The notes beneath the pieces were generated by a model. It ran no database searches and had not been told where the DNA came from. It saw nothing but the letters and a program-made list of their open reading frames with translations. A stretch of 64,000 nucleotides of DNA from Prostheceraeus crozeri. Taxonomy: Eukaryota; Platyhelminthes; Polycladida; Euryleptidae. The stretch is from contig CAJQUW010007798.1 of NCBI GenBank assembly GCA_907163375.1, forward strand, positions 248,001 through 312,000, written 5' to 3'. Every line of letters begins with the position of its first letter. Positions within the stretch are counted from its first letter, which is position 1. This document shows, piece by piece, positions 31,899 through 44,930 of this stretch. The translations under genes and the position numbers were made by a program.

Positions 31899-34149
31899 CG
31901 CATTGACGACCTGCCTCAGAGTGGGAACTGAAGTTGCAGACGATTATAATTACATCATATAGCTCGGTTCCTCTTCGGTCTGCAGCCTAATGAATCATCG
32001 CCGAGCGTCAATCAGGGGAAAAGAATGTTTTGCGAGTTCACATTCCCTCACTTGAATTGTCAAAAGTTGCGTAAGTGAAATTGATCATGCAGCGCACGGG
32101 GCGAGAGAATCGGTCGGTCACTGACATGGATACTAATTCTCCTCCCGTCGGTTGACGATGCGAATTGACAGACAGCCTCAACAGATAAATACATAATCCA
32201 GGTTCTCTCTCTCCCTCATTCAAGACCGATATTAGTCTTCTTATAAGATTGATAAGCCAAGAAAAGAATTGTTATGATGATGGTTAACGGCCCGTGTTTC
32301 GTCACCCTGACAGAATCATGCTTTTTTCAGACAAGGACAGCCTGCTTACTGTAGACACACCTGTACAATGTACATGTATAAATGTTGTATTTTCACTTCA
32401 ATCTGTGCGTCATTCATGAGCGGCTTCGCCTAGTCATCCAGTAAGATGAGTGCCTGCATTCTCGCTTTCTCACAACCTTTGCAAACCAAAAAAGAGTTGA
32501 TACTTTCAAATAAGGTTTAAATTTTTCTTATTTTGGTGATCAAAATTTTCATTTAATTCCCATGGGATTCCCATGACCTGAAGCAAGATTCCCATCTCAT
32601 GGGAATTTCCATTCCCACGGCAAGCCTGTGTTAAACCTAAACCATTCAATGCAGGCTTGAACTTCTCGATGAACATAGACTCTTTATGTTCACGCTCTAG
32701 CTTGGATACACTGGGTTGGAGCTTGTAGAATGGCGCAAATACAAATTTCATGGGAATGTCCCTGGCACACAAAGCAATATGCCTACTCACAGGTAATATA
32801 GCGTAATTAGGATTATTAATATGTTGTCTATGGACAGTCATGCGATGGTGCAAAGTATCACCAGTTTGGCCAATATCGTAGTTCTTGCAACCTTTACACT
32901 GCAACTTATAGATCACATTCTTAGACATGCAATTGAAGTTATGTTTTAAAACAAATTCCATCTTGTCATTATCAATGATGAACTCCACTGACATCCCCTC
33001 AATGATGCTATCACAGCATTTACATAACTTCTCATTGCATTTCGTAATCCCATTCAGGCTCATACGGTTGTTCTTATTGAGCAAAGATAACAGGGATCTC
33101 GGTTTACTTATAAGTTTGTCTAAAAGTGCAGTTTTTAAGAGCATTACTCACACTGAGGCATCCAGTGGTAGGTTTTATTACATTGTTGAAAAAGGAAGGA
33201 TGATTGGGATTGTAGGTATGGATAAAAGAAATCACAGTGGAATTTAATTTATCATCAACTTTTTCATTTTCATATGTTTTTGATAGTTTACCTCGTTCTA
33301 TGGCATTGTTTATCAAAAGTTTTGGATATGACAATTCAAGCAAACGTTGTTTTAGTTGCAAATAGCAAACAGTTTTGTTGTGGTCATCCGAGACTATTCT
33401 CTCATTTCTCCGAGATAGCACAAAAGGAATATTACGAAGCAAGTGCTTCGGATGATTTGAATTGAACGGAACATAATTAAAGCTGTCCGTGGATTTTTCA
33501 AAAATATCAGTCTCTATTTTATTAAACTTCAAAGTTTTATAGACTTTGACATCCAGGAAGTTCAAGGATGTACTGCTTGATGTTGAAGTGAATTTTATAG
33601 ATTGATTTAAATCATTCAATAGTCTTAAAAAATGATTCAAATCTCCAAATTTATTATTCCATAGAAACCAACAATCGTCTAAATATCTCCACCAAGACTG
33701 AATTATTTCCTCCGATACATCATTTGGATACATATATTTTATTTTCTCATAAAGTCTCACTTCAAGGTACCCCATAGTTAGTTACGCATATGTGGGAGCC
33801 ATTTTTGTTCCCATCGCCGTCCCCGATACCTGAAGGAAATAGTCGTCTTGAATGTGAAATAATTATTGGTGAGAATAATCTTTATACTGTTTAAAATAAA
33901 ATCAGATGTAAAACGGGAAGGAATCAATTCCCTATGTTCTTTAATCCAATGTTATATAGATTCCAGTCCTAGATCGTGAGGAATTGAGGTATAAAGAGAT
34001 ACCACGTCACATGTTACAAAGACGTTGCCCTCATCATAGAATTTCGGAAGTTTATCAATAAAGTACGTCGTGTCCCTACAGTAACTCAGCATTTGTTGCA
34101 CGATCGGCTTCAGCAATTCGTCTATAAATGAACTCTGTATAATCTCTCA

Positions 34150-35810
34150 TACATATTATTATATGTTATTGTCAACCCGCATTCAGTTAAACATTCTATT
34201 TTTCATATCAGTGCTATCAACTAACTTAGAAGTGGTTGTTTCATTTGATAGAACATTTGTAATCTATGATTATTCAAGTCATGACTGAAGTTTTTTGCTA
34301 TGATTGACGCATCGGTCATATAAAGGTTGAATTGTTTTTGAATTGGTTTCTTCAGGTGTTGACTCTTTAACTTTGATAGCTTCACATTTTGGAACCAAAA
34401 AAGCTTGGATACATATGTTAGAACTCATCATAACAAAACGTACCATGAACACCCTGAAAAGTGAATTGAGGTTCAAAACAAGACAATTAGCGAAGGCGTG
34501 TCTTTGTCCTCTTACAGCGACTATAGATTGTTTACCTTGTATGTTTGTGTACAATTGCGGTAATCAGAAAAAATGTTGAAGAAGCTTAAAGAGAACTATT
34601 GAACTTATTTGAATAAAACTTACACATTCGCATTCAGCACACCGTGAGGATTGTGAGGATAGCAAACATCAACATTTTTTGTGAAAAGTGAGAATATATC
34701 ATTTTCAGCTAAGAGTCATGATTTGGGGATAACTTCACGATATCACGATTTTTTCCTAGTTCACCGATTTTGATGACTAGTATATCAAAAGAGAGCTCAG
34801 AAAATGCTCGTTCTCCCCATGCCTGATTCATTACCATACTCGATCCCGCTTTCTTATTGGAAAAATGTGATTTTTAAATTGAAAGATTTTTATATTTTGA
34901 TCACCGCTCAGCAAATGCAATAACGGATACAAGTCTATCATAGCTCATTTTAAAGCTGAGAATGCAAGCTCCCGCATGATGCATGGCAAGTTGTTGTGCG
35001 ATGCTATTGGAAGGCATGACGATGATTGATGATGTAAATTTCCCAGTCATTCTTGAAAAGTCCAAAACATTTTATGAAAATGATTTTTAAAATTTTGGTG
35101 ATTCAGAGCAAAAATGGTCTACTACAAATGTCATTTTTGCTATTTTACAAAAATCTTCCACTCAATTGTCGATATCTAATATGCTATTTACAATTAGAAT
35201 TGAAGTGAGATGAAATGACCGTGAATAAGAAATGCGGCTACTAAGACCTGAACCTGTGACACACATCTATCCACACTTATTAGCATTCAACATCTATGCA
35301 TGTATTTACAAATTTGATTATATTTCGCCATATAGGTCCTTTAGTTATCATTTAAACGTAAATGAGCTAGAGCATCCCGCTCGAGAAATTTGATTTGATT
35401 CCGATTCCTCAAAAGCCAACTGTGTTCGAAATTCGAATACTGTTCGCATACTGTATTATTTCGGCAAATGTTTTTCAATGTGTAACTTGCATGCACATGT
35501 ATATTATCATTAATATCATACAGAAACCAAATTCGATATTTACAGCATCACTAGCAATAGCTTGCAGGCAAATCGTGTATTAATTTTTTGTGTTGTGAAC
35601 ATTGACATGACAACATTGACATCATGACCAAAGAAACTCCAGTTGCATTAAGTTTCCTGCGGACAATTATTAGTTCGCGGGCTGCGTGTTGAGAACACCT
35701 GATGAGATGCATTCCGGCTCATTGACTGCAATTAAATGCGTTGCTGCCGAACCCATTCGGTCATTGTGTAAATTGTCCTATACATGTATATTGACTCATA
35801 TCGAGATTTG
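34150..35810. other. Intron 1 sequence; nothing recognised
   Basis: Beyond the 5' truncation of the Penelope-like element no coding or repeat structure is supported. Confidence 0.4.
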
Positions 35811-35816
35811 ACTTAC

Positions 35817-35943
35817 AGTGAGAACCGCGGGTGTTGCTGCAAAAATCAGCAGTCGAATCGATTGGATCAAAAATGAATAAACACAGCACAAAAATCCACA
35901 TTGAGAAACTTTTGTTGTAAATGCACAGTCGACGACGATGCAT
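35817..35943 (-). CDS. WSC-domain gene, exon 1 (signal peptide)
   Basis: ATG at 35943; the peptide begins with a basic MHRRR, then a hydrophobic core MWIFVLCLFIF and a plausible cleavage after DSTA. The donor T|GTAAGTCAAAT is strong. 42 codons plus one base, matching the two-base start of exon 2. Introns of about 21.7 kb and 7.8 kb are implied for the gene; other exons of compatible phase could hide between exons 1 and 2. Linking this exon to 14098 is inference from strand, order, phase and the resulting domain. Confidence 0.45.
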
Positions 35944-35949
35944 CGTTCC

Positions 35950-36670
35950 AAATTTGAATACAGAAACAATGGTAGTTTTATGAATATGAAAGTTACTTAT
36001 AAGTTTTCCAGAAGCTATTTCTGACAAAGGGTTTTGCAAGTCATGTTTATTGACAACCATGACTGATGATGATGAACCTAAACTGCTCTATCAATTGATG
36101 TGGTACACAAAACCAATTAACAAAAGCATCCATTTACTTATTCTCACGAGCAATTGTTTGTGCCTTACTTCCATTGCTCTCAAACGTTATTATTTTTTAA
36201 ATCCCAGATGCATCAGGACTATTTTATTGTCTTTTAATGGCCTCAGTTGAATAAAGCATAAAAACAGATATTTCAACGTTGATGCCAATATCAGTTATAC
36301 AATCGCAAAACTGCATCAACGATCAACACACATTCTAGACTTTAGATAATGATATATTGTTGTCAAAGGAAGTAAACTGTTGAGAACCGCATACTCAATT
36401 GTTTGATTTTTGTGATTGGATGGTTTTCATGAATATCTGTATCTATTTTTTCTACCTAACCAATAAGCTCAATATTTATTTAAATATTGAATCCTGGTTC
36501 TGAAATATTGCAATCGAATGCTTCAAGACGCACCGTTCCGCTACAAAGCGCACGGCACATGCAGATAAGCAACATTATCTTCTTGACTTTTGCAGTTCGC
36601 ATGATTATGGCATGGACCATACCGGAGCATGATGAGATTTTGCTCATTTTAGTTACTTGTTAAAGCCAAG
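35950..36670. other. Sequence upstream of WSC exon 1; nothing recognised
   Basis: No clear TATA box or other core promoter element was identified for exon 1. Confidence 0.3.
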
Positions 36671-36679
36671 CATTTTGCT

Positions 36680-37700
36680 AATTTGCAAAGGAAAAGTTAA
36701 GCCAAGTTCCGCAAGGATCAAAATTGGCACCATATATTTTCTCTCTGCACATGTTGAGTTACAAGCCATTAAAATAATTTTGTGCGTATAACGAAATATG
36801 CCGATGACATTACCTTGATTATTCCTGTGCATAATTCTCTTGACGACCTAGATATCGTGTTAACCGGAATGTCTCACTTTAAAAAATGGTGTGACAACAA
36901 TCAGATGCGATTGAATAATAGTAAATCGAAGATTCTTAATGTTAATTCTTTTGAAAATTCCCTTGTGATCTATTTCTTATATTCAGAATCTGACTGATAT
37001 GAAAATCTTAGGCCTCTTTTTTTAATGATAAGCTAGCCTGGTCCAGACATTTTGATCATATTGTGACAAACGTTTCTCGGCGATTGTATGTAATTCGAAT
37101 TTTAAAAAGGTGTTCTTCACGACCAACTTGTGCTGGTGTATAACTCCATTGTTCGATCAATAATTCATTATGCATCGTCGGTTTTCGCTAGGTGCAACTT
37201 TTGACAAGAAATTATTAGTGTTTTGCAAAAAAGCCTTCCGTGCAATCCATGGCCTAATGTTAGGACATGTGACAAATGCAACGGTTTAAACATTTCAGAG
37301 CGCAGGAAAATGCTTGGAATACGATTTTTCGTCAATCTCTTTCGGACATACGACATAGCTTTCGGACACAGCTGCATAAGCATTTACCATCAATATCGAA
37401 TCGAAGTCAGAGGATTATACTACCTCACATCAAAACTCGTCGGAGACTGAATTCAGTTATCTATTCGTGTCCTCTTCTATCAATGAATCATTGAACGCGT
37501 GCATGTAACTTCCTTAACTTCGAATGACAAACTTATTCATTTTGTCAGTTAGGGATTATTTTGCAACACAGGCACAGATGAATTTTTTGCGTTCTTTCAC
37601 CGCATTTTGTATGTCCACTTTTCTGTTTGACCACCCCCTCGATACAGATGATACCTGTATTTTGTTATTTTTAAATAAACGCTAATTCATTCATTCATTA
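36680..37700 (+). mobile_element. LINE fragment with YADD motif and (ATTC)n tail
   Basis: Frames in sequence give VPQGSKLAPYIF, KYADDITLIIPVHN and WCDNNQMRLNNSKSKIL, then a C-terminal domain. It ends with AATAAACG and ATTCATTCATTCATT at about 37670-37700. CR1/L2-like. Frameshifted in the palm. Confidence 0.75.
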
Positions 37701-37704
37701 AGTC

Positions 37705-39240
37705 AGTTTCATAAATTTGCAATACACGTAAATGTATCATAGTAAATAAAGCGATGCATAAATACACTTTCAGAGGCTCTTGTTGAGCTGTACATTGGCA
37801 TGAAAAGAAAATTATTACTTTACTTCCTTCAAGGCTCGTCGAAAATCGGAATGGGAGCTTCGTCACACATGAAATTTCAAAAGATAGCTCTCTCACTGTG
37901 GTTTTGCGACGTTATATTCAAGAGAAAGGTAAATTGCGTGCACACAACCTGCCTGACGGGATTCGTCTTTCACAACTGTCGTAAGGGTTGCATACGTGGT
38001 GTCAATTTTGCGTTTGTATACCTGTGGGTCCTCCTGACGTGGAGGATAGGAATGTAGGATAGAATGGACAAAACAAAGTTACACGAGTAAAGATGATTGG
38101 CTGTCTCCTGTAGATGTCTAGGTATACTTTGCATGTATCGAAGCAATGTGAAGAGATTCAAAGTAAAGCGATAAAGGTACCGTAAATATCTCCATTTTGA
38201 GCAACAAATTACCAGGTAAACGGAATATTCCTCAAACATGCTGCTTTCGTGGCGATAGATGAAGAAATTCAGCTGATAATTGTATCAGGTGGGACTCCCA
38301 CCATTGTTGGTGCTGCTGTTGTAGTGGGATGTTCATAGTTTTTGTTGAACTGTCTGGCCAGTCTTCACCACTTCCAATAAGCCAACGCTTCCCGAGGCCT
38401 GCAACACAATGGGAGACATTACAATCAAAGTACACACCCAATGTCTATCCCTTCTACGCATTCCATAATGCACTCTACCTCTTTTTCCCGTTTCAGACCC
38501 TTCCAACCCATAGAGTGTATATTTAGAGTGGTAACTCTGCATTTATTAAATCCCCAATGTGCATACACTTTCGATTTTATTAAATGAACTCGAGGGGAAT
38601 ACAGACGGAATTGTTTCCAAATGTGAGATATGCACATTTATGCAGTTTTGAAGAATTTACAACGGAATTGAGTGATCATAATAGTACAATGCAGAAGGAA
38701 ATGATATTATTTTACAGATCCTCCCTGTCATGACAGCCTCGGAGAGGTAATGTCTGTTAAATTAGCAACTTGATGACCTGCGCTATTGCTTTCATGCTCA
38801 ACCTCAAGAGAATCTTCTTAAGCATGATCATGCCACTGGTAGAGCAAAGTAACAGCATCAAAGACGATGATTTCAATTAACTTTGAAAGATGTAAATGGG
38901 TCCACATCACTATTCAGATTCAAGAAATGAAACATGAATTGAGTGAATTACAAAATCATCCCGGTGAAAATTGAATTAAAAACTTGAAATTTCAGCCAAG
39001 AAAGCACGAATCAGATCGCGATTTTTTCATGAAGACTTTCATTATAATACAATTGATGAAATTCCCTTGATAATCAGCTTAATTTCCGCTTAGTTAGGAT
39101 GCCTATTAGCAAATATTCATTCGTTTTGATATCCAGCTTGTTTCATACTATTCATATAGGAGAGTCATCTCGGTAGTATATAAATTGGCAAAATTTCGAC
39201 TTTTTTAAAAACTGCTCAAATAATTTTTTATCTCAGCAAA
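37705..39240. other. Intergenic sequence; nothing recognised
   Basis: No supported gene or repeat. Confidence 0.4.
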
Positions 39241-39289
39241 AAATTGAATCTTTTCATACAAGAATTTTTACTGTATACGGATGCATTTT

Positions 39290-39760
39290 TGAGTCGACAC
39301 TCTACCTATATATCCCTACTCTATGCTCCAACCCGAGCCTTTTCTTATCTCAACTCCGCTGCAGGTCATACCCTGTTCTCAGCTAGGCCATACAGACAAG
39401 GTCCTCCCTGGACCACCCCTGCTTATCTCATTCACGAAAGCCGACCGACACCGCTTGCAGCCGCTCCCTACCCCTCTTATTCCGCTCCCAACATCTCTTC
39501 ACCGTCGTCTCCGAGCAATGCGCTTCCCTTTGGCTGAGTAGCTATCGGATGCCACCCAGGCTTCGACTCACTCCTTGCAGTGATTGCACAACCACGCCAA
39601 CCCAAAAAAACACTGCCCCCACCTAAGCCTAATAGGACGACGTCACTATTCCAGCAGCAAGTATTCTGACGTCCACATCATCAGGGAAAGCCGTGTCCGC
39701 TAAGGAAACCACCACCTCACCTTTCCCAATTATTCCTTGGTCGACCAATCTTTATTTACC
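39290..39760. other. GC- and C-rich block of unknown origin
   Basis: The plus strand is strikingly C-rich (CCTCCCTGGACCACCCC and similar), unlike the AT-rich surroundings. Open frames at 39244-39541 are Pro/Ser/Ala-rich with no recognised domain. It could be a transposon remnant from another source; no termini found. Confidence 0.4.
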
Positions 39761-39984
39761 GTGAGGTCCACACCGAAGGTTTTAACAGTGCTCGTATCTA
39801 GTATGCGATTCATGAGGGCTTGACCAGCTCGATCGCTCGACACAGAGCCCTGTGATGATTGATGATAATTATGTCATCGAAAATCTGACGTGCATCATCA
39901 GCGATGACCAAAAATCGTTTTAGGAACAAACAGAGCAAAATCCAGCGACTGCAACAATAATTGGAAGTAAAACATGATAGTAAT

Positions 39985-42760
39985 ATTAATGAACTTTATT
40001 TAACCTCGGAGCATATTAGGAAGAACTCCGTTTTATAATATGGCCCCAGCATCACTCTCACAAGAAAAACAATCAAATAGCAATAACGAGGATACGAAGA
40101 TTAGTTAGTTATGAACAACGAAAATTATGAAAATTAACTCTTTAAAATTTGAAGTAGTGATCAGAACACAGGTGGTTGAATGACTTAAGAGTTTGAGATT
40201 GCTTTATGATAGTTGGAAGTTCATTGTATTTGGATGGAACACGGACAGAGAAACATCTAATTTCTGGGTTAGTTCGGCCAAAAGGAATACTGACCAGATT
40301 TTTCTCATTCGATCTCAAAAAGCGGACGGTTCTCCAAAACGATAGCATGTCACTGATGTAGATAGGTGCCAATCCATTCAATGCTTTAAAGACCATGACA
40401 GACATCATATAATTTGACCGCAACAATGAAAGAAGCCAATATAATTTCCAAACATGGCGCTCAGTGATGCATTGTCTTTAAGGCGCACGTCCAAGATCAT
40501 TCTCGTTTTTTCTAATAGTCTATCAATACGCTTTTGACTTTTTGAGTTGCCAAATCCCCATGCAGGTATACAATAATCGATATGTGGGAAAAAATGAAGC
40601 CTGAAGCAAACTTCAAACGAGCAAAATGTGACAGATATGGTTTGACTTCAGTGAATGAATATAAATTACGTTTGACAGTCTTCGTAATCCGGTCAACGTG
40701 GTAATCACATGCAAAAGTTTTGTGGATTACTACGCCAAGAGTCTTGTGCTTATCAACCAGTAAAACATCGTTGTTTTCTAGGACATTGTTTGACTGGGAT
40801 GTAGTAAAATGTAGCATATGGTTGCTGGGATTTACAGTGAGTCTGTTGACATTGCATCGGTTTTTGATGGGTGATCATTTCAATAGTCAATGTGAGTTCA
40901 GCAACAGAATTCGATGAGATGTATAGCGTCGTGTCGTCTCCGTAAAAGTTTCTCCGCATCGAGAAATGCATGTGATTAACTAACGTAGGGAATAGCAACG
41001 GGCCCAATATTGAGCCTTGTGGGACTCCTCTTTTTAGTGGATGACGCATTTAATTGTGCATTTAGTGGTTGACGGTGCCGAGTTAAGTTTCACAAATTGT
41101 TATAGACCGCATAAATAGATTTGGAAGAAATGCCCAGCGAATCATTCGCGAATCGTTGCTCCTGTAGTTTGACCAACAGTAGGTGTAAAGGAACTAAATC
41201 AAAGGCTTGCCTTAGGTCAAGAAAACACAGGAGCCTCGAAACATGCTTAACATGTCATTGATCAATGAATTCAAAATCTTTGAATGAGCAGCTTCACACG
41301 AGAAGTGTTTACGAAAGGCGTATTGGTTGCGATAAAGAAGATCATGCTCAAGTAAAAACTCCGATAGTGAAATATGGATGTGTCTCTGAAGGATTTTGGA
41401 TGCGGCGGGAAAAAGACTGATTAGTTTCTGTGTATCGATAGTATCTCAATACTTACACAACGGAACCACCTTTGCCCGTTTCCATAAAGATGGGAAGGCT
41501 GCATCGGAAGTGCATTGATTCAATAAACGCGTAAGAGAAAGACAAATATTTTTCAACCATATTTCAAAAACTTTGCGTTTATTCCGTCGGAATCTAAGGC
41601 AGGGGTGCGCAACCTTTTACATTCTTCGGCGCCATTTCGAAGGCCGAAAGCATCACAGCCGCACTTCATATGTGTGCAAACAACTAGGTCAATAGCCAAT
41701 TCTTTTTATATTCCACTACTCAAATTAGCTTTCCCTGATGAATGACGCAGTGAAAATCGCATAAAGCTCTACTTCGTAAAGAATGAGTTGGCAAGTTAAC
41801 CCATATACGACCGACGGTCACTTTTGACTCGAAAAGATTTTAAGCTTAACGTGTTATCAGCACTTGAAAAGTTGAAAGCATGTTTTGTAAGGGCAACTGA
41901 AGGAGAAAACGCTTTACTAAGCTATTGTAATAATTCATAAAGGAATCACGAGCCATACAAAATTCATTCATTCATCACAGGGCCGGTGATCTAGCAGGCA
42001 TCCTTATTGAAGCTGACGTGAATCCTTATTGAATCGGACTTGAAGCTTACGTGCGCGAACAATTCGAATAAACTACAATTGACCCTTTTGTTTCTTTTAG
42101 CTGATGTATGGACATGAATGCACATGAATGTAACTTCCCTGAAATATTCTATTCATGAGTTATCGAACTGCTTGAACGCCTTCATCGCGCCTGTGGGCGC
42201 GCATTTTTCCAAGCAGCACAGGCATAAAGGTGTTCAACAGTTACAAGGTGACTAGCATGCTACTATAGTTCCAATTGTTTTTATTGCCTTGAACTCCGAA
42301 AACATTTGCAATATACATGCACAATATTCTTTTTCATTTACTTCTCATTGTCACGGCCGCACTTTGCCTCTGCTACGGCCGCAGGCTGCGCACCCCTGGT
42401 CTAAGGTGAAGTGCAGAGAGTTCATTTGACACAAATTCTTCACTGATTGATGAAATGGAGCATTCATTCACACTATCTTTGCTGGCAATGCAGTGTCGAG
42501 TAATTCATTATGCTGATTAGCAGATGTAGAAAATTGAGAATCATTTCCTAAAATATTCGCGAAATAATCATTTAAAATATTTGCAATATCTGTTTTGTCA
42601 GTATATCTTCGTACTTCAAAGAGACAGATTTGTATCTGCAGAGATCCCCAGATTAGCGCCAGAACTGTGATGTTGACGATGCTTATTTGCTTAATGTCGA
42701 CATGTAAAACAAAGACTGATTCAGGATGATGAAATGTAATTGACTCTTGGGCACCTCGCC
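39985..42760 (-). mobile_element. L2/CR1-like LINE, interrupted by a hAT MITE
   Basis: On the minus strand: ILNDYFANIL and HFTLDSDGINAKFLK upstream of the palm, SLWKRAKVVPL, then GVPQGSILGPLLF (about 41020), FYGDDTTLYISS, VDKHKTLGVVIH, FARLKFASGFIFSH, and the C-terminal SMLSF/ PSKYNELPTIIKQS region ending 40142. The 3' end is near 39985 with TTAAATAAAG. Stops and frameshifts throughout. The MITE at 41600-42398 splits the region before the palm. Confidence 0.8.
41600..42398. mobile_element. Non-autonomous hAT element, 799 bp
   Basis: Termini CAGGGGTGCGCA(A/G)CC are inverted at the two ends. The flanking 8-mers are ATCTAAGG (41592-41599) and GTCTAAGG (42399-42406), a target duplication with one later change. 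A GCCGCACTT word lies inside each end. No transposase is present. Inserted in the minus-strand LINE. Confidence 0.9.
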
Positions 42761-42764
42761 TTCA

Positions 42765-44140
42765 ATCACTTGGATGGAAGGTAATGTCAGACATTCCCAA
42801 CACCTCACTTGACGTTTCTAAAATAATCGTTGAATTATTCTCCTGATAAACCAAAAAACCAAGTTCACGCATACTTTTGTGTTTTCAGTAAAAAATTGAT
42901 TCAGAAGCGAATAATGCAGCACCCTACGCTTAAGTTTCACTCACACAGCGTAAACGAAATTGCATGTTCTTTCCGAAAGTGCAAACAGTATGGTTCTTAG
43001 CAGATGACCGTTCCGTCAGAAAAAGGGCTACATTTTCATGAGAAGAATCTCGTTCTCAAATAATATATGCATAAAAGATCTTGCCTCAGAATAACAACAA
43101 ATATTATACTTTCAGCCAACAAATTAGTCATCTGCAGTATGTCAATTTTGGATGAAGGACATGACACACAGAGGCTGCGATATCTAATTTACGATGCAAA
43201 CGAGCTTTTTAAATCATAGGGAAAGGCGCGTAGCATTCAAGATATACAATCTGCCTACTATCATTAATTATACATGCATTCATTAACAAACGTGCAATTC
43301 TAATGAATCTGTCAAGTATTAGCATATGTGTCTGAAATCCCTCGAGGCCTACATGTATTTTCAGCAGCTGGCGTTGCACATAGGGCAAAAAGATCAATAT
43401 GCACAACATGTACACTGTAAATCATAAGTTACCTAAGCGATGAAATGCCTGCCGCCAAATACTACATCTCCTTTCATCTCGTAGCGTTGCCGTCATCTGA
43501 TGGCATAGTTACCAAACCTCTATGTATAATCTTTACCAGATGCTTCTCCTTTTCTAATCGCATGAATATTTCAAAAGTGGCATGCTAATTTTTATTGGGT
43601 TCTAAGTAGTAAGAAATTAACATCAAAATATTCAGCTGACAATGCTGAATTCGATTTTATTGCACTAAAGTCAAAGATTTTTATACATAAGTCATAAGCA
43701 CACAGTTATAAACAACATGCACTAAGTAATTTTGAAATTAAGAATAATAAATACGAATTGATGATGTATGTTGATTTCCTCAAGTAAAATTAATTCATGT
43801 TTGATATATATATAAAGGAACATGTTTACAGACAGAGTAAATTGTCGTGCGATTGTAGTGATTTCAGTCATTTCGGCACTTCATCTTTATCGGACATCAA
43901 TATCACCTGGCTTTGGAGCAAATCTAGTAGCATGAAGATCAATTTAGAAAGTATAAGAATGATGCACGAAAATATTCAATAAATTTAATACTACTACTCG
44001 GGACATTTGTAAGTAGCATTTAAAAACAAACTCAATATGAGAAGTTCCAATAAAATTTATGACTACGGGTACCAAATTAATCAGGCGGTTTCGTATGCAT
44101 GAGAGCCAAACCATCTTTCTTTGGGAAGAAATGTCAGTTA
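42765..44140. other. Intergenic sequence; nothing recognised
   Basis: No supported gene or transposon. Confidence 0.4.
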
Positions 44141-44149
44141 CACTGTAGC

Positions 44150-44335
44150 GATATCCTAGGCTTCAAAATTCCTTTTCCAATAAACTAGAAGTGCCCTTTC
44201 CTTAAGTGAAGGCTGCATTAAACTGCCCTCGTCCAACCTAAAGCTTCACGTCGATAGAATGAATTTTATTTTCAACTGTTCCAAAATACATAATAAAAGC
44301 TTGTGATTCGCAATGTCAAATGCCTTGCAGAAAGA
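44150..44335 (-). mobile_element. Short LINE RT relic
   Basis: The minus frame reads SFCKAFDIANHKLLLCIL, the RT palm 'KAFD..NH..LL' motif, then decays. Confidence 0.5.
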
Positions 44336-44759
44336 CAAAGACTGATGAGCATATCCTCTGAGTTTGCTTTGAGAGTTTCAATTATTTTGTGGCAAAACAT
44401 TTACTGATAGATTTATTGTTTAAGGACTTCCCTTTTTCCTAAAACCGTCAATTAGACATGCAAATTTTACAAACTCAAAAAATTGAAGAAAAATTCTCTC
44501 TTAAGGTTGCAAGTTGTCATGATATTAGCATCGATGCCTGACATTACATTATACAGTCAAAAATATTCACATTCAAATTTAATTGATTTCAAATTTAATT
44601 GATTTCAAAATGAATCTGCTATGAAAAACCGACCTCACAAATATATTTCAGTTGCACTATAAACAGGTATGATACAAAATTTGACAGAATGTTGATGTTA
44701 TCAATGTTGGTTATACATGCTAACATTGATCTTTCATGTTGAAAACTATGATATCAGCG

Positions 44760-44930
44760 TAACACTTGATCGTTTCTGACTCGGTCATTGGAGAGATGTG
44801 ACGCTATCGGAAAATAATATCAGGAGATACTTAAATGTATAATGATAGTGTTTTATCAATTTGTGATGCACTCGTAATTCAGTGCAGCCATGTATATAAG
44901 AGATTGCATTCTATGAATCAGATAATAGAC
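44760..44930 (+). promoter_or_regulatory. Lectin 1 core and proximal promoter
   Basis: TATATAAG at 44893-44900 lies 38 bp before the ATG at 44931. The block GTTTTATCAATTTGTGATGCA upstream is shared with the other two lectin genes; here the right half of the palindrome is degraded. A distal ACACTTGATCGTTTCTGA (from 44762) resembles the copy before lectin 3. Start of transcription about 30 bp after the TATA box would leave a very short 5' leader. Confidence 0.7.

Larger units (their letters stand above)
28671..32628 (-). mobile_element. Near-complete autonomous hAT transposon, 3958 bp
   Basis: Terminal inverted repeats CAGGCTTGCCGTGGGAAT begin at 28671 and end at 32628. They are flanked by an exact 8-bp target duplication TGTTAAAC (28663-28670 and 32629-32636), the hallmark of hAT. 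Subterminal regions carry repeated CCCATTCCCACGGG and TGGGAATTCCCA words. The inside holds one transposase gene with a single stop. It is inserted in the last codons of the Penelope-like element, so it is younger than that element. Confidence 0.95.
28507..34145 (-). mobile_element. Penelope-like element, split by a hAT insertion
   Basis: On the minus strand: RT start (SSFIDELLKPIVQQ, DVVSLYTSIPHDLG near 34140-33960), GTAMGT block near 33810, palm motif RYLDDCWFLW, then a GIY-YIG-type endonuclease (VIYKLQCKGC, YDIGQT, HRMTVHRQHI). RT plus C-terminal GIY-YIG is the Penelope signature. The ORF is interrupted near its end by the hAT at 28671-32628; reading from 32637 across to 28662 restores a short end and stop. 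At least two stops occur in the RT (near 33940 and 33780). The 5' part is missing beyond about 34145. Confidence 0.85.

Noticed and set aside
44835..44930. Upstream in-frame starts of the lectin genes (44835, 52889, 62266)
   Set aside because: The starts at 44835 and 62266 lie upstream of the TATA box and the one at 52889 lies 4 bp after it, too close for a transcript to include. The conserved Met 38 bp after the TATA box begins a proper signal peptide in all three copies.
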